Assembly: GCA_034698045.1 (NCBI GenBank)
Contig: JAQGAU010000617.1
Location: forward strand, 1-25,635
DNA length: 25,635 nucleotides
Reading direction: 5' to 3'
Origin: Paramacrobiotus richtersi
Taxonomy: Eukaryota; Tardigrada; Eutardigrada; Parachela; Macrobiotidae
The notes under the pieces were generated by a model. It did no database searches and was not told where the DNA came from. It saw only the letters and a program-made list of their open reading frames with translations. The stretch's first letter is position 1, and each line of letters begins with the position of its first letter. Position numbers and translations under genes: made by a program. Below, in pieces: positions 11,814 to 21,269 of the stretch.

Positions 11814-12100
11814 GTCTTTTTGACTTTTTCTATCGCCCACGGAACCGCCCACAGAAAGCGCGTTAGGTTTGACTACATCATTTGCAGCGACCTTATACCA
11901 AACCTTGTGATCATTAATTTACAACAATGCAGAAAGTACTGTACCTATGTCGCCTTTCGCCGAGTTATTTAGTTCAGGCATTGCCATACAAGAATACCGA
12001 CCTCGTACACCGGGGAACGTACTGAAACCCGTGAACAAGTTCGGACAAATTATGCTGATAGTCGATCTCCACACGCCTCGGCACATCCGTAAGTGTTGAC
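11814..12100. repeat. Direct repeat DR1, copy 2
   Basis: Second copy of the repeat at 8,520-8,804, same orientation, 3.3 kb away. No RT-like sequence follows it on the minus strand here, which suggests two independent insertions of one family rather than a recent segmental duplication. Similarity fades at both ends; I see no terminal inverted repeats. Confidence 0.85.
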
Positions 12101-13139
12101 TATGTATACCGGACAGTGTTATCCCATACAGGGTGGCTCGAAATCGAGCGAGCAACGAGAAACTGTCCATAGCAGTAGTTCGATTCACCATATGAACACT
12201 GACCTGCTTGCCGAGTTGTTTTATGTACGACTAGAATGATCAGTTTCATTAGGGTCTGAGTGGCCGAAAACGTCCACAAATTCGTTCCGTTGAACATGTA
12301 ACATAGGGGTCAAGGGGATGCGACATAATGTAAAAAAGCGGTCAAAGGTGCTGTCTGGCCATCGCTGGCACGAGGATCTTCGTAAAAGCCTGGTTTCAAG
12401 AATTTCAATAGGTCATCTAGAATGGCTACTGTAGATGATAATGAAGCTAGTACCTGGGGTTAAAGACCGTAGTGTTATACGCATGTAATCAGCCAATTTC
12501 ACCTACCAGTTTATAATTATTGCCTTCAGGAAGGAAATTTTTGCAATGTTATTCGGTTGGCGTGCTATGTAGGGCTTCTACAGTCTGTGATATCTATAAG
12601 AAGCTCGGACCAATTTGTCCTGACCAAAAGACCGCTGGTGAGCCACGGCTCGGACCAACAGTTGATCCTAGTTTTAAGTTAATGGAGGCAATTGAGATGA
12701 TCTACATTTGCTAATCGCTGCATAGTTGCGGCAGTGCTACATAAGCCAAAAGGCACACAAGCTGCGGCCTTGTGTAAATCATCAGGATGTAGTCAAAGTA
12801 GCACGCGTAAGACTCCAAGGCTGACTGGCCCCAGTTATTGCTTGGAGCCCGGACAGGTTTACAGTAACGGCGCAGGAACAGGCAGTTCTTCGAAAAAAAC
12901 CGGCGGAACACTTATGCTGGGCTTCCAATGCAATAAAAGTGTAATAATTTAACGGTGGAGCTTCTCGGACGAACTGTAGGTCAGTTTTTGTAGTCGACAA
13001 ACGGTTGTAAATAAACTTATCGAGTCCAAATTCCATGTGGCAAAGCTTTCTGCTCAAAGGGACAATTACGGTGAAAGACTTCAGTTCCGCCAGACAGAAC
13101 CGAAAGGGCCTGGCAGCCGCAGCGGAAACAGTATCGACT
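12101..13139. other. Unassigned stretch upstream of RT relic G
   Basis: Small plus-strand frames at 12,520-12,714 and 12,734-12,952 occupy the place where gag/protease of the Gypsy copy carrying RT relic G would lie, but I see no convincing zinc knuckle or DTG/DSG motif. Nothing else is recognised. Confidence 0.35.
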
Positions 13140-14830
13140 CACTAAATCGATACGGGTAATAATGCACCTGCCACTTGGAACACAGGATGAGAGATGCAAG
13201 AAATTAATAAACAAGTTACGGAAATGCTCAGGCTCGATGAGGTTAAGCCCAGAAGCTCCAAGTGAAGTCCAAATATAGTTTTAGTTAGTCAAAGTACCCG
13301 GCGGTCCTGGCCAGCTGATATCTTGGCGAGGGCTGTCAATTACAAACCCCAGAATGTGGTGCCGGAACCAATGCGGAAAATTATTGGATACGTTAAAGGA
13401 CGCTATGGTATCAAATGGCTTGGATATATGTTGGACTACTGGAAACTTTTTGTACATCTTAAAGACCGGCATAGAAACGGCCTTCCGACTGCCTGCTCCA
13501 GAAGGCGTTTTGTTTCACTTGAAGCGATTCCGTTTGGTTTGCAACCTGCGGCTAGAGGTTGCTAGAATACTCCATGATATGTTTCAGAACATAGCTGGTA
13601 ATTATGTGTTGCCCTATTTTGACCACTTTGCAGCGTACGATACTTTGTTTGAAGATCTTTGCGGAATTTATGAAAAGGTTATTAAGAATTTGACGGTGCT
13701 TTCTCCGCTGAATACCAGCCTTTTGTTATGCAGATCACAACAGCGAGAGGATTATTTGTTCTTGTCCGTTTTACGTTCAGATAGTGTTGACGCACTTCAT
13801 GCGCCCCAACAGCACGCCTTGTCGTGATAATATACATACAGAGTGTTTATTTTTGCAATGCGAACTAACGGAATGTAGTAACGCGATTTTTTCGAACCTG
13901 GGCCTCAATGGCGGTGTTTTCTCAGCTGAATATTTAACCCATAGTTATGCGCACCAGAACAAATGGAGGATGGTTGTCACTTCTCCGTTGGAAAATCAGA
14001 TAGAGCTGACACACTTCACACGTCCCAGTAGCACAGCCCAGCGTTGTAGTACACATATAAAGTGTTAAGCTTTGCAATGCGAACAAACGGAATGTATTAA
14101 AGTAATCTTTTCAGACATTATCGGTGCTTTCTTAGCTGAATACCAGCCCATAGTTATGCAGACCAGAACAATAGTAGGATGATTTGCTCTTGTCCGTTTT
14201 ACGTTCAGATAGTGTTGACGCACTTCACGCGCACCAACAGCACGCCTTGTCGTGATAATATACATATAGAGTGTTTATTTTTGCAATGCCTGGGCCTCAG
14301 TTGCGGTGTTTTCTCAGCTGAATACTCAACCCATAGCTATGCGTATCAGGACAAAGGGAGGATGGTTTGGTCTTCTCCGTTCGACGTTCAGATACTGCTG
14401 ACGCACTTCGCACGCCCCAGTAGCACAGCCTGGCGTGGCAATATACATATAGAGTGATAAGATTTGTGATGCGAACTAGAGGAGCGTAGTAAGGCAATTT
14501 TCTCGAACCTGGGCCACAATGGCGGTGTTTTCTCAGCTGAATACTCAACCCATAGCTATGCGTAGCAGGACAAAGGGAGGATGGTTTGGTCTTCTCCGTT
14601 CGACGTTCAGATAGTGCTGACGCACTTCGCACGCCCCAGTAGCACAACCGTATGTGGCTGCCAGAATGAAACTTACAACGTCTCCATTGCTTATGACGAA
14701 CTAAACTTACTGGGGCATTATATATCTGTACATGGCATACAGCCTAATGACACTCTCCTGGTGATAAAAACCCGCGTGCTTTCTAGATCAGTGAGCGGAG
14801 CTTGTAAATGTCTGTCTTGCGGCTTATATC
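13140..14830 (+). pseudogene. Ty3/Gypsy reverse-transcriptase relic G, split by a tandem array
   Basis: The upstream segment near 13,205-13,240 reads EMLRLDEVKP, matching the Gypsy lead-in ..ML.L.VI.PS. The palm follows in 13,370-13,690: LLDTLKDAM, then ETAFRLPAPEGVLFHLKRF, then NYVLPYF near the second catalytic motif, then LFEDLCGIYEKVIKNL. The thumb/connection piece resumes after a tandem-repeat array, at ~14,670-14,800, with LNLLGHYISVHGIQPND and later RSVSGACKCLSCGLYLSL, where Gypsy has LGH..S..GI.P and P.SVKE.RSFLGL..YYR. The RT is thus collinear but interrupted by the 13,687-14,648 array. Other breaks are few to several. Confidence 0.82.
13687..14648. repeat. ~219-bp tandem repeat array, about 4.4 copies
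   Basis: Five occurrences of a conserved core (CAGATAGTG.TGACGCACTTC) begin at 13,778, 13,997, 14,206, 14,389 and 14,608, giving spacings of 219, 209, 183 and 219. Each unit also contains GGCGGTGTTTTCTCAGCTGAATA and ATATACATA.AGAGTG blocks. The last two copies are the most alike. The array sits inside Gypsy RT relic G, between the palm and the thumb/connection. The array could be a satellite, or the tandem-repeat core of a non-autonomous element that inserted here. Confidence 0.9.
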
Positions 14831-15905
14831 TCAGTCTGCTGCAGGCAGCGGTCCCTTGAAACTGCCAATCAGCTTCAGCTTCAGGATAGATACTGCGGTA
14901 ATTATTCGTAAGTGACAAAGGCATGGTGACAAAAGTTTAGCGCTTGCGAATCCATTTGGTACCCTCTTTCTTCGCTCAAAATTCTGCGATATCGACACTG
15001 CTGCTGTTCTAGCGGTGAACGTGGCTGCGGTAAGTAAATGAACTGTATGGACTGACTCATTCACTCAGTATTTCTGCATCCCAGATCGCGCTAAAGATGT
15101 CACGGCACTCGGTAAATTCGCTGTACAGCCAGTCTGCATTTGCAGCAGATTCCGCGTAAGGCTTCTCGTGGTCAAAAAGAGAACATGGAACTACTGCTCG
15201 AAGTCTCTCACAACAAAGGCCTGACGGCAGCAGGTTCTTCCATTTGTTCTTGTGTGGCGGGTTTGTTCCGAAAACACCAGCGTCGCACCTGGCCCATTGT
15301 GCATGCACAGTCACGCAGCTCCTGCAGAGGGCAAGTGAGCGTATCTGTGGAGGCCCTTAGGTTCCTGGATAGTACTAAAAGTGGATAATAAAGTAATAAT
15401 AATGGATAATAATAAAGGATTGTAATTCAAGGGAAACTGACCGTATCAGCTAGAAATGTCGCAGACGTACAGTGAAGGGCGGGTACGGATAATGTGGTAT
15501 CGCTTCGCGTAATTTCCTGTGATAATCAGGACAATGGCGGCACTAGATCGGCGCATCATTCTTTCCTGAGGGCAGATTCGCTAGGTTGACAGCCTTTGGG
15601 CTAGCGTCAGCCAAATCGCTTCGCGAAAGACAAAACCGGCAGCGTCAATATTTGGTCAAGAATCGCGCAGCGGTGGTACGATATTAAAAATGTAGGACGT
15701 CACATGCTCAGAGTGGTTTGGGACAACGATAAGGTTTTTTGGTATGGCGAGGATATCGAAATTAGTCGTGACATTGAACGCGAAAATATGCCCTATAAGC
15801 GCAGATCGATGAAAATTCATTTCACAGCTGCAGTATGTCCTTCGCTGTTTCAAAAATCACTCAGCCAATTCCGGGAATTTTAGTCGACTACCCCATTGTA
15901 CGACA
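14831..15905. other. Unassigned stretch after RT relic G
   Basis: The plus strand here should hold the RNase H part of the Gypsy copy above, but I see no DAS or TDH motif that I trust. Open frames at 15,057-15,314 (-) and 15,140-15,388 (+) lie on opposite strands of the same DNA and neither is recognised. A short TGGATAATAA repeat runs at 15,382-15,416. Confidence 0.35.
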
Positions 15906-15921
15906 ATATTTACTGTACTAC

Positions 15922-16065
15922 GGAAATGCACAGGCTCGACGTGATCGGGCCCATAGTCCTGAACAAACAAAGCCAAAGTACCTGGCCAGCCCACACCTTG
16001 GAAAGGGCTGTTCAATTACAAAACCGCGAATGCGCTGACGGAACCATGCTTCCTGGTGGTATGGT
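15922..16065 (+). pseudogene. Gypsy reverse-transcriptase N-terminal relic H
   Basis: At 15,922-16,049 the DNA resembles 13,220-13,374 of relic G (shared CAGGCTCGA, CAAAGTACC, TGGCCAGC, AGGGCTGTCAATTACAAA and CGGAACCA.TGC blocks). The frame beginning at 15,929 reads MHRLDVIGP, the same ..LRLDVI.P lead-in that precedes the Gypsy RT palm domain. It is a short fragment of a related but separate copy; the rest of the RT is not seen beyond ~16,065, where Polinton sequence on the other strand takes over further right. Confidence 0.68.
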
Positions 16066-16369
16066 CAGCTCAAGAACTCCTGGTTGGACAAACGGAATAA
16101 ATGCATAATACGCTTTTGTAAAACTGTTTCGTGTACCAACCGAACTCAGGGTCCAGCTTTAACTTCTATTTCAACACAGCAGTAACAATCCCTACTTCAA
16201 CATCGGCAACGGCTTCGGCAGTAATCGCGGGCTCTTGTGAGCGTCAGTTTCATATCTGTTTTTGGTGGAACCGGCTGGTTTGCGAAATCACCTGTTTGCC
16301 AAATAGAATTTAGTGCCGTTCAGGACGTATTTGCAGCGAGTTTGAGACCACTTGTTGAGTATTAAGTTA

Positions 16370-16790
16370 TTTTGATTGGGATTTGGACGTTGCAGCAATG
16401 TTGCATCGTCCGCGCTTGCAGTATCCAAGTAGAAAGAACCCTGTTAAGCAGCGCTGGTCCGCGCTGTGGGGTCTGTAATTCAATAAATGTTCGATAAATA
16501 CTTCGTAGTGGGATAGTGTAGGTATCGTTGAAACAGGTTCGTTGCTAAATAGTTGTTCGTGTCGGGAAAATTAGACCCCTGGAGAACCTGCCCGAACTGT
16601 ATATCTAGTGCTTGGTTTGCACCCGCAACAATGTTCACCATTAAATCAATAAAGTCCGCTGTGGCCAAGATCCGCAGCCGCGTCGGGTGTAGCGATAATT
16701 TAAAAATTAATGGCATCCGCAGCCAGTTCATTGCCTGTATGAGTGCACGATACGAATCGGACAGACAAGTGAGGACCAACTCTGGCTTTA
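16370..16790 (-). pseudogene. Polinton/Maverick capsid-like (jelly-roll, F54H12.2-like) relic
   Basis: Read from 16,790 leftward. Open frame 16,977-16,480 contains ATADFIDL (~16,670), resembling the D.IDL..T motif near the start of Polinton F54H12.2-like capsid proteins, and NNYLATNLFQR (~16,540) where that family has VN..LHSLF. A following piece in another frame, YEVFIEHLLNYRP (~16,480-16,520), resembles the family's Y.AYIE.LLNYG motif. Three motifs in the right order support the call; none alone is decisive. It is a fossil with several breaks. Its upstream end abuts the polymerase relic on the opposite strand. Other possibility: chance similarity opposite an unassigned plus-strand frame. 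Confidence 0.6.
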
Positions 16791-17322
16791 GACTGAGAGG
16801 GGAAAAAGACGGAGTTGATATTATGCACGACGGAGTTATCGTTAATCCAGCGAATATCGAAAATAATCCAACTAAGCGAGTACTGGCGAAACTAATGCTG
16901 AACACCTTGTGGGGACGCCTGGCAATTAAGCAAATAAGCCGAAATTTGAGTATGCAAAAAGTTTGCAGCGATTTCATGAACTGTCCTTTTCAGGCAAGTA
17001 TGAAATCCGCTATGCATACATTGTGCGTGACGATATTCTACAAGTGCGGAGAACAGCAAAATGTGATACTGATGGTAGCGATTTTTACTCTAAGGTCATT
17101 ATTGCAGCGTTTGTCACGAGCTATGCTAGGATTGAGTTGTACAATTCAATGACTTTTGTTGGGCCGGAGCGCTTATCATACCTGGAGACGGACTGTGTCA
17201 TTGCATATGAGAGACCAGGTCTCCCGTCATTGCCTTTAGGGGAACAGTTGGGACAGTTTAAGTCGGAAATCGGAAGCGATAAAACTGGGATGTGTGACCT
17301 TGTCAGTCTTCGGGGATACTGA
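16790..17322 (+). pseudogene. Polinton/Maverick protein-primed DNA polymerase B relic (C-terminal part)
   Basis: The stretch at 16,862-16,935 reads NPTKRVLAKLMLNTLWGRL, matching the Polinton polB motif N...R..AKLMLNSFWGKF. A second frame (16,963-17,322) holds IAAFVTSYARIELYNSM and, around 17,180-17,260, the motif-C region followed by ERPGLPSLPLGEQLGQFKSE, where the family has RPG...PPLGDYLGDL.DE. Both are the polymerase palm end and the region after it. Only this late part of the ~1,000-residue protein is seen. It is a fossil with a few breaks in this stretch. Gypsy RNase H sequence on the other strand follows directly at ~17,310. Confidence 0.87.
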
Positions 17323-17450
17323 AGGGCTGAGTGATCTGTGATTACACCAAACTGCTTTTCAGTCAGGAAGAGGTCGTACTTTTTTATTCGTAGTCCATAC
17401 GTAAAATAAGCAACATTTTCTGTACAAAAACTCCATACCCGTAAATGCAA
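17310..17450 (-). pseudogene. Ty3/Gypsy RNase H relic
   Basis: The frame read from 17,450 leftward contains LTEKQFGVITDHSALQYPRR. Gypsy RNase H domains read (T)TEKE....VITDH.AL.YL, so this is the central part of that domain. Similarity is short. The frame continues leftward across the end of the polymerase relic, where it is only the antisense of polB. It is a fossil fragment joined to Polinton DNA by insertion or rearrangement. Confidence 0.7.
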
Positions 17451-17781
17451 ACTCAGTAAAAAAGACGAAAACGAGAAAAGAAATTTAGATACTGAGTATG
17501 GTATCAGACCAGTTAGTTTTCCAGCGCAGGGTATCGCCTACAGGTAATCATAATTTGGTGGAGGGTGAAACAGAAACGTTATTGCCGTGTTGTTGGGATA
17601 TTGCAGAAATACTAGTGTGTGTTACGTCCAGGTTTGAACAACGACTTTGTTATAGCAACGGCATTCCTTTACTTGTTGCTGATAGTAAAAGGCATGTTTT
17701 AATTATTATAATACGAAGAGGGGCGGATTGCTCGTTTTATTTACTATTTAATAGTTCGAAATCAGCACTTTCAATATCCAG
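17451..17781. other. Unassigned stretch with one open frame
   Basis: A plus-strand open frame at 17,498-17,827 (109 codons) is one of the longer uninterrupted frames in the window but shows no known domain; its C-terminal part is serine/leucine/tyrosine-rich because it runs into the TTACTATTTACT repeats. It is probably not a gene. Confidence 0.35.
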
Positions 17782-17874
17782 TTACTATTTACTACCTGTT
17801 TCCGGCAGCAGCTTACTATTTACTTAATTATCAAGGGCTCAAAAGCCCTTAATAATTAAGATTTACTATTTACT
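17782..17874. repeat. Hairpin flanked by TTACTATTTACT direct repeats
   Basis: The 12-base word TTACTATTTACT occurs at 17,782-17,793, 17,813-17,824 and 17,863-17,874. Between the last two lies a near-perfect palindrome, 17,823-17,860: arms CTTAATTATCAAGGGCT and AGCCCTTAATAATTAAG (one mismatch in 17 pairs) around the loop CAAA. A palindrome flanked by direct repeats resembles a tiny foldback insertion with target duplication, or the transcription-stop or packaging hairpin of a small element. It lies just downstream of the integrase relic at 17,876-18,150 (minus strand). Confidence 0.85.
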
Positions 17875-17875
17875 T

Positions 17876-18150
17876 TTAATTATTAAAACAACACTGGCCG
17901 AAGCGCATGTAGACGTACGCCGCAAGAATTACGTTCGTTTTGAGGTTTGTCTCGATAAAGTCATCTTTTGGCTTGTACGATACTTGAACAACTTCGTCGT
18001 TAAACATTGCTTTACTGAATTGTCCGATTCGTCTCTCAACAAGGCCGTTAGCCTGGTGGTGGTGGGCACTTACAGGAATGTGCGTAATTTCCAGTAAAGC
18101 CATAGCTTCCGTAAATATTTCGCTCATAAGTTAGGGGAGTTAGTTTCACC
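17876..18150 (-). pseudogene. Ty3/Gypsy integrase core relic C
   Basis: Open frame 18,127-17,876 reads FTEAMALLEITHIPVSAHHH then QANGLVERRIGQFSKAM. The Gypsy integrase core has F...L..LGI.H....Y.PQANG.VER.N.....M around its last catalytic Glu, a clear match in order and spacing. Only this segment of the core remains recognisable. It is a lineage distinct from relics A, B and D. The minus-strand stretch just upstream (18,429-18,208, 73 codons) was not recognised. Confidence 0.85.
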
Positions 18151-18429
18151 ACTCTCCATACACGCCGATTTATACTGACGCCATTAGGACATTATTCTGG
18201 ATGCAGCTCACGTCGCGTTGAAACAGGTCAGTAATTCGGTAATAGTAAACCAAATATGGAACAATAAAGTAGGTGGTTGTGGACTCCTTTCAAGATTTTC
18301 CAGTAATGATGAATAATTACATTCAGAGGCGTGATTGTAAATATAAACAATAGCAAGGTTTCCTTTGATTGCCGACGCAGCGTGCCGGGTTTTGGCTACC
18401 GTACTGTCTACAATTTTACGTAGTTCCAC

Positions 18430-19290
18430 TCGGCGGTCTAAATCATCCTAATCGGCAGTACCCTCACTGAAACACCGTCGCTTAAACATCCTATGCGCAA
18501 AGTTGAAGATCAGGGTACAATGCACGGGCTATCAGAAGCACTTGCTTTGCAACTGAATTTTCACGATGTCTTGAACAAGCTATGATACATGCTCGTTATC
18601 AGCGATTTTACGGTCAAGGACTTTCTCGGTTTCATACTTAACAGGTGAACGCACGCTTCTACGGACTCTGTAGTGCGTCAAAGTCCGTTCCAGTGCTGAA
18701 GCAATTTCATTGTAAGCCGTCCGTCTGTAGGCACGATTTCGCCGTCTTTTTTCACGACCCCTGGAACATTCCAACGGTATACCAGGTCGCCGCTTTTGTA
18801 TATAATATGTTGCCGTTTCTCATTAAGATTACCAGCTTGTTTCCCAAACTCAGCACTGGATCGCATCCTTGCTAACTCTTGCGCATCTGTAATAAATGTT
18901 TTAATCGCAGTGTACTGCTGTTCAGCGTTTGCTGGGATCTCGAGTGGCGGTGAAAGTGTGATGCCCAGGGGACTTCATCCATACAGAAGCTGGAAGGGGC
19001 TGAATTGGTGCTGTTAGGGGTATAAGTAACAAAAGGATTGAACCGATCCTGCTGCGTGGTTGTCGGCACTGCGCAATGGTCTGATTGGTCCTTTCTGTGA
19101 GGCACTTTGGGGGTGATACGAGGTAATGAAGCGCTGTGTAAAGCCGGTGAGTTTTCCAAGTGAGTCAAGGAGGTTATTAGCAAAGTGTATTCCGCGGTCA
19201 GAATACTAGTTACTACCTAACACCGGTACAAACTAATAAACCTATGCCATTACGCATCTAGCATCTTTCGTGACGTGGTAATGTTACGAT
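18430..19290 (-). pseudogene. Ty3/Gypsy integrase relic B (core to C-terminal domain)
   Basis: Read from 19,290 leftward: core motif YSDRGIHFANNLLDSLGKL near 19,150-19,210, then FITSYHPQSASQKG (~19,115), then FQLLYGMK (~18,970), then open frame 18,866-18,678 with NEKRQHIIYKSGDLVYRWNV, the GPY/F-type C-terminal domain (K.GD.V......). Downstream the 18,774-18,580 frame is basic. This is the most complete integrase end in the window and is typical of arthropod Gypsy elements, but it too is a fossil with several breaks. A PIF1-like helicase relic on the same strand abuts its upstream side. Confidence 0.87.
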
Positions 19291-19309
19291 GTTTAAAAAC
19301 GTAATTTTA

Positions 19310-19925
19310 TTGCTAGGAACCGGTTTTAGTTGACGATGTGCTACGTTTTGTTCTCTAAAGTAGTTTTGTATTGTAAATTAGTTAGCTTTGTAAAACGATT
19401 TTACTGCCATAATTCTGAGTATACAGCGGAAGAACGACGACATGCTAACGTTGTCAATGGCCAACTCCCAGGTTCAACGAAAGTCTGGCAGTTGCCACTT
19501 TACAGGACTCTGGACGCGCTTTTCAATAAATGTTTGTGTAGAAACGCAAATAAATGACAACCAATAAGTTCATATTTTTCAATTATTAATACAGAACCGA
19601 AATTTGTAAGTCTTTTTTGAAACTTTCTCAGCGCTTTTTCTCCCAGTGCTTTTAAAGCTTGTCGCAACGACGAGGCTCGATACGGAATTTAGAATGGATA
19701 GTCTGTCCTTTGATCAAGAATGCAGCAACCCCAGACGGAGCATAAAACACTGCTTTCGGGCTCGCAGGTTGATCAAGGCACTGATATTTTCCCATGATCC
19801 AGTTGATTATATGCGATTTACCAGTACCTTTAAACATCAACCACCAACTACAGCAATGTTTACTGAGAGCAGACAGGAGTACCTGCAGTTCCGTTGACTA
19901 TCAGATGTAGTGGTTTAATCCATCT
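19310..19925 (-). pseudogene. PIF1-type DNA helicase relic (SF1)
   Basis: Read from 19,925 leftward. HLIVNGTAGT (~19,880-19,910) is the start of a Walker A loop, and open frame 19,840-19,652 continues with GTGKSHIINWIMGKY, then FYAPSGVAAFLIKGQTIHSK, the PIF1 motif Ia (AP.GVAA..I.G.TIHS). Then VLIIEKYELIGCHLFAFLHK (~19,510-19,570) fits the Walker B region (VLIIDE.SM.G..L...L). LYTQNYGSKIVLQS near 19,400 fits the segment after GDF.QLPP. Motif order is right for PIF1, and later motifs are absent. It is interrupted several times, with extra sequence in the Walker A region. PIF1-like helicases occur in Helitrons, in some large DNA elements and as host genes; no Helitron Rep motif was seen nearby. 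Confidence 0.82.
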
Positions 19926-20299
19926 CTAATTTATGTGGGGTGAATGTACGATTATCGATCTATTATGTATCTGCAACGCGGATCACCATCTTTATGCGGC
20001 ATTAGGACCATTGCACTCTGCCATCTGAATCCAGATAAAACTAGTTTTTAAGTTGTGTTACTATAAGTTTTGGTTAACCAGTTACATGCTTATGTTACTG
20101 GAACGTTTGGAATACAAGGCTGCCATTTATGTCGCCGGCATTACAAAGCCCGGCTTTTACCCATCTTTAGCCGAGTGAAATATGTTTTCGTCGTGGGTCG
20201 CGGTGGAGCGGTGCCGCGCTATACTTCCTTTGAGAAGCATGTCCATCCCGGGCACATCCACAAGGTTTGTTACTTGTGCACGACTAGATTCGTGCACAA
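19926..20299. other. Spacer with a Cys/His-rich plus-strand frame
   Basis: Plus-strand open frame 20,070-20,303 (77 codons) contains CHLCRRHYKA, then HVHPGHIHKVCYLCTTRF: two CxxC pairs with intervening histidines, as in a zinc-binding fold. I cannot assign a family. It overlaps the end of Gypsy relic D on the other strand only at its last bases. Confidence 0.35.
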
Positions 20300-21240
20300 T
20301 TAGTTAACACTGCTGGCAGTGTCTGTACTATACGAATTAAGTAAAAGGGGTTATATAACACGTAAAAGGGGCATGTGCCACGACATAGAAAATGTTGGTT
20401 TTCTATGCCGTAGGATAATCTGTTCACAGAGCAAACGGGCGGTAGTCTCGGCGTGGGCAATTTTTGATGATTTTCGATCCAATTGGTAAGCCGATCAAAT
20501 GCCAAGAGGTAAAAAATGGGCCATGGAAGTCAATGCCAATTGTATGACAAGAGCCTCTGCAGGAAATGGTTGAAGGTGTTCGGTTGGTTTTCCGGAAGGT
20601 CTATTTCTCATATTGCAGGGAATGACGTAGAAACTTGAATATGGCAGGGCGTTTTTTCAAGCCGTGGTCGTTACGGCGTTATACGAGCTGCAAATGTTAA
20701 TCAATAAACCAATTTGTCAATCGTTCGAAATCTTCTTCATTTTATATGGAAATTCACTGATGTTCGCGTCCCCTTGGAGGGTGGTGATGATTTTCCGACA
20801 GAAAGAATTATTCTGTTGTTCTTGTTGTAAATTCGCTGTTGTAAAGTGGAAAAATGTCGTAGTGAACTCGACATACTTCAGTACGTTTGCTGTGTCGAAT
20901 GGGTAACGCGATTGCACATCGCCAACGACATTCTCTTTAACCCGTCTTATCCTATGTGGAGCAGTAGGGCTGTCATGAAATACGAGGTCATTACGGATGC
21001 CCAAGACTGGACAGATGCACAATTAGTGAACATCGCATCCCTAGACCTGCAAGGGTCTGCTCTTGCATGTTACATAAGAACCACTTGGAATATTGTCCAT
21101 GGAGTTTGGATATAGCAACTCTACGAAGGGTACTCCACATTTGGCGAAAAGGCTGATTTTCTTGGAGAGCTTGGTTTTCATGCCGATGCCGTATTGTCGG
21201 AATATAAGTTCGAGCGCGTGTCGCTCGGTAGGGTGATGTA
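20300..21240 (-). pseudogene. Ty3/Gypsy relic D (RT end, RNase H end, integrase start)
   Basis: Read from 21,240 leftward: IFRQYGIGMKTKLSKKISLF (~21,150-21,205) fits the RT thumb segment before LG; open frame 21,022-20,717 has RRVKENVVGDVQSRYPFDTA, the RNase H end (GKENVVADALSR.P.D), and LQQEQQNNSFCRKIITTLQG, the linker to integrase; then RNRPSGKPTEHLQPFP (~20,580) is the end of the integrase zinc domain and SCHTIGIDFHGPFFTSW (~20,510-20,560) the start of the core (D.hGPf). The order is collinear with Gypsy pol. It is a fossil with many breaks. Confidence 0.85.
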
Positions 21241-21269
21241 AAATGGGTGGTGGTACTGAGGGGTCATTA

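Noticed and set aside
16553-16790. Plus-strand frame as the upstream part of DNA polymerase B
   Set aside because: The polymerase-like sequence starts only around 16,790; the earlier part shows no polB motif and lies opposite the capsid-like segment.
16480-16977. Minus-strand 165-codon frame as one complete gene
   Set aside because: Its upstream half (16,790-16,977) is simply the antisense of the polymerase relic; only the remainder has capsid-like motifs.
17121-17310. Continuation of the minus-strand RNase H frame
   Set aside because: This part is antisense to the polymerase B relic and carries no retroelement motif.
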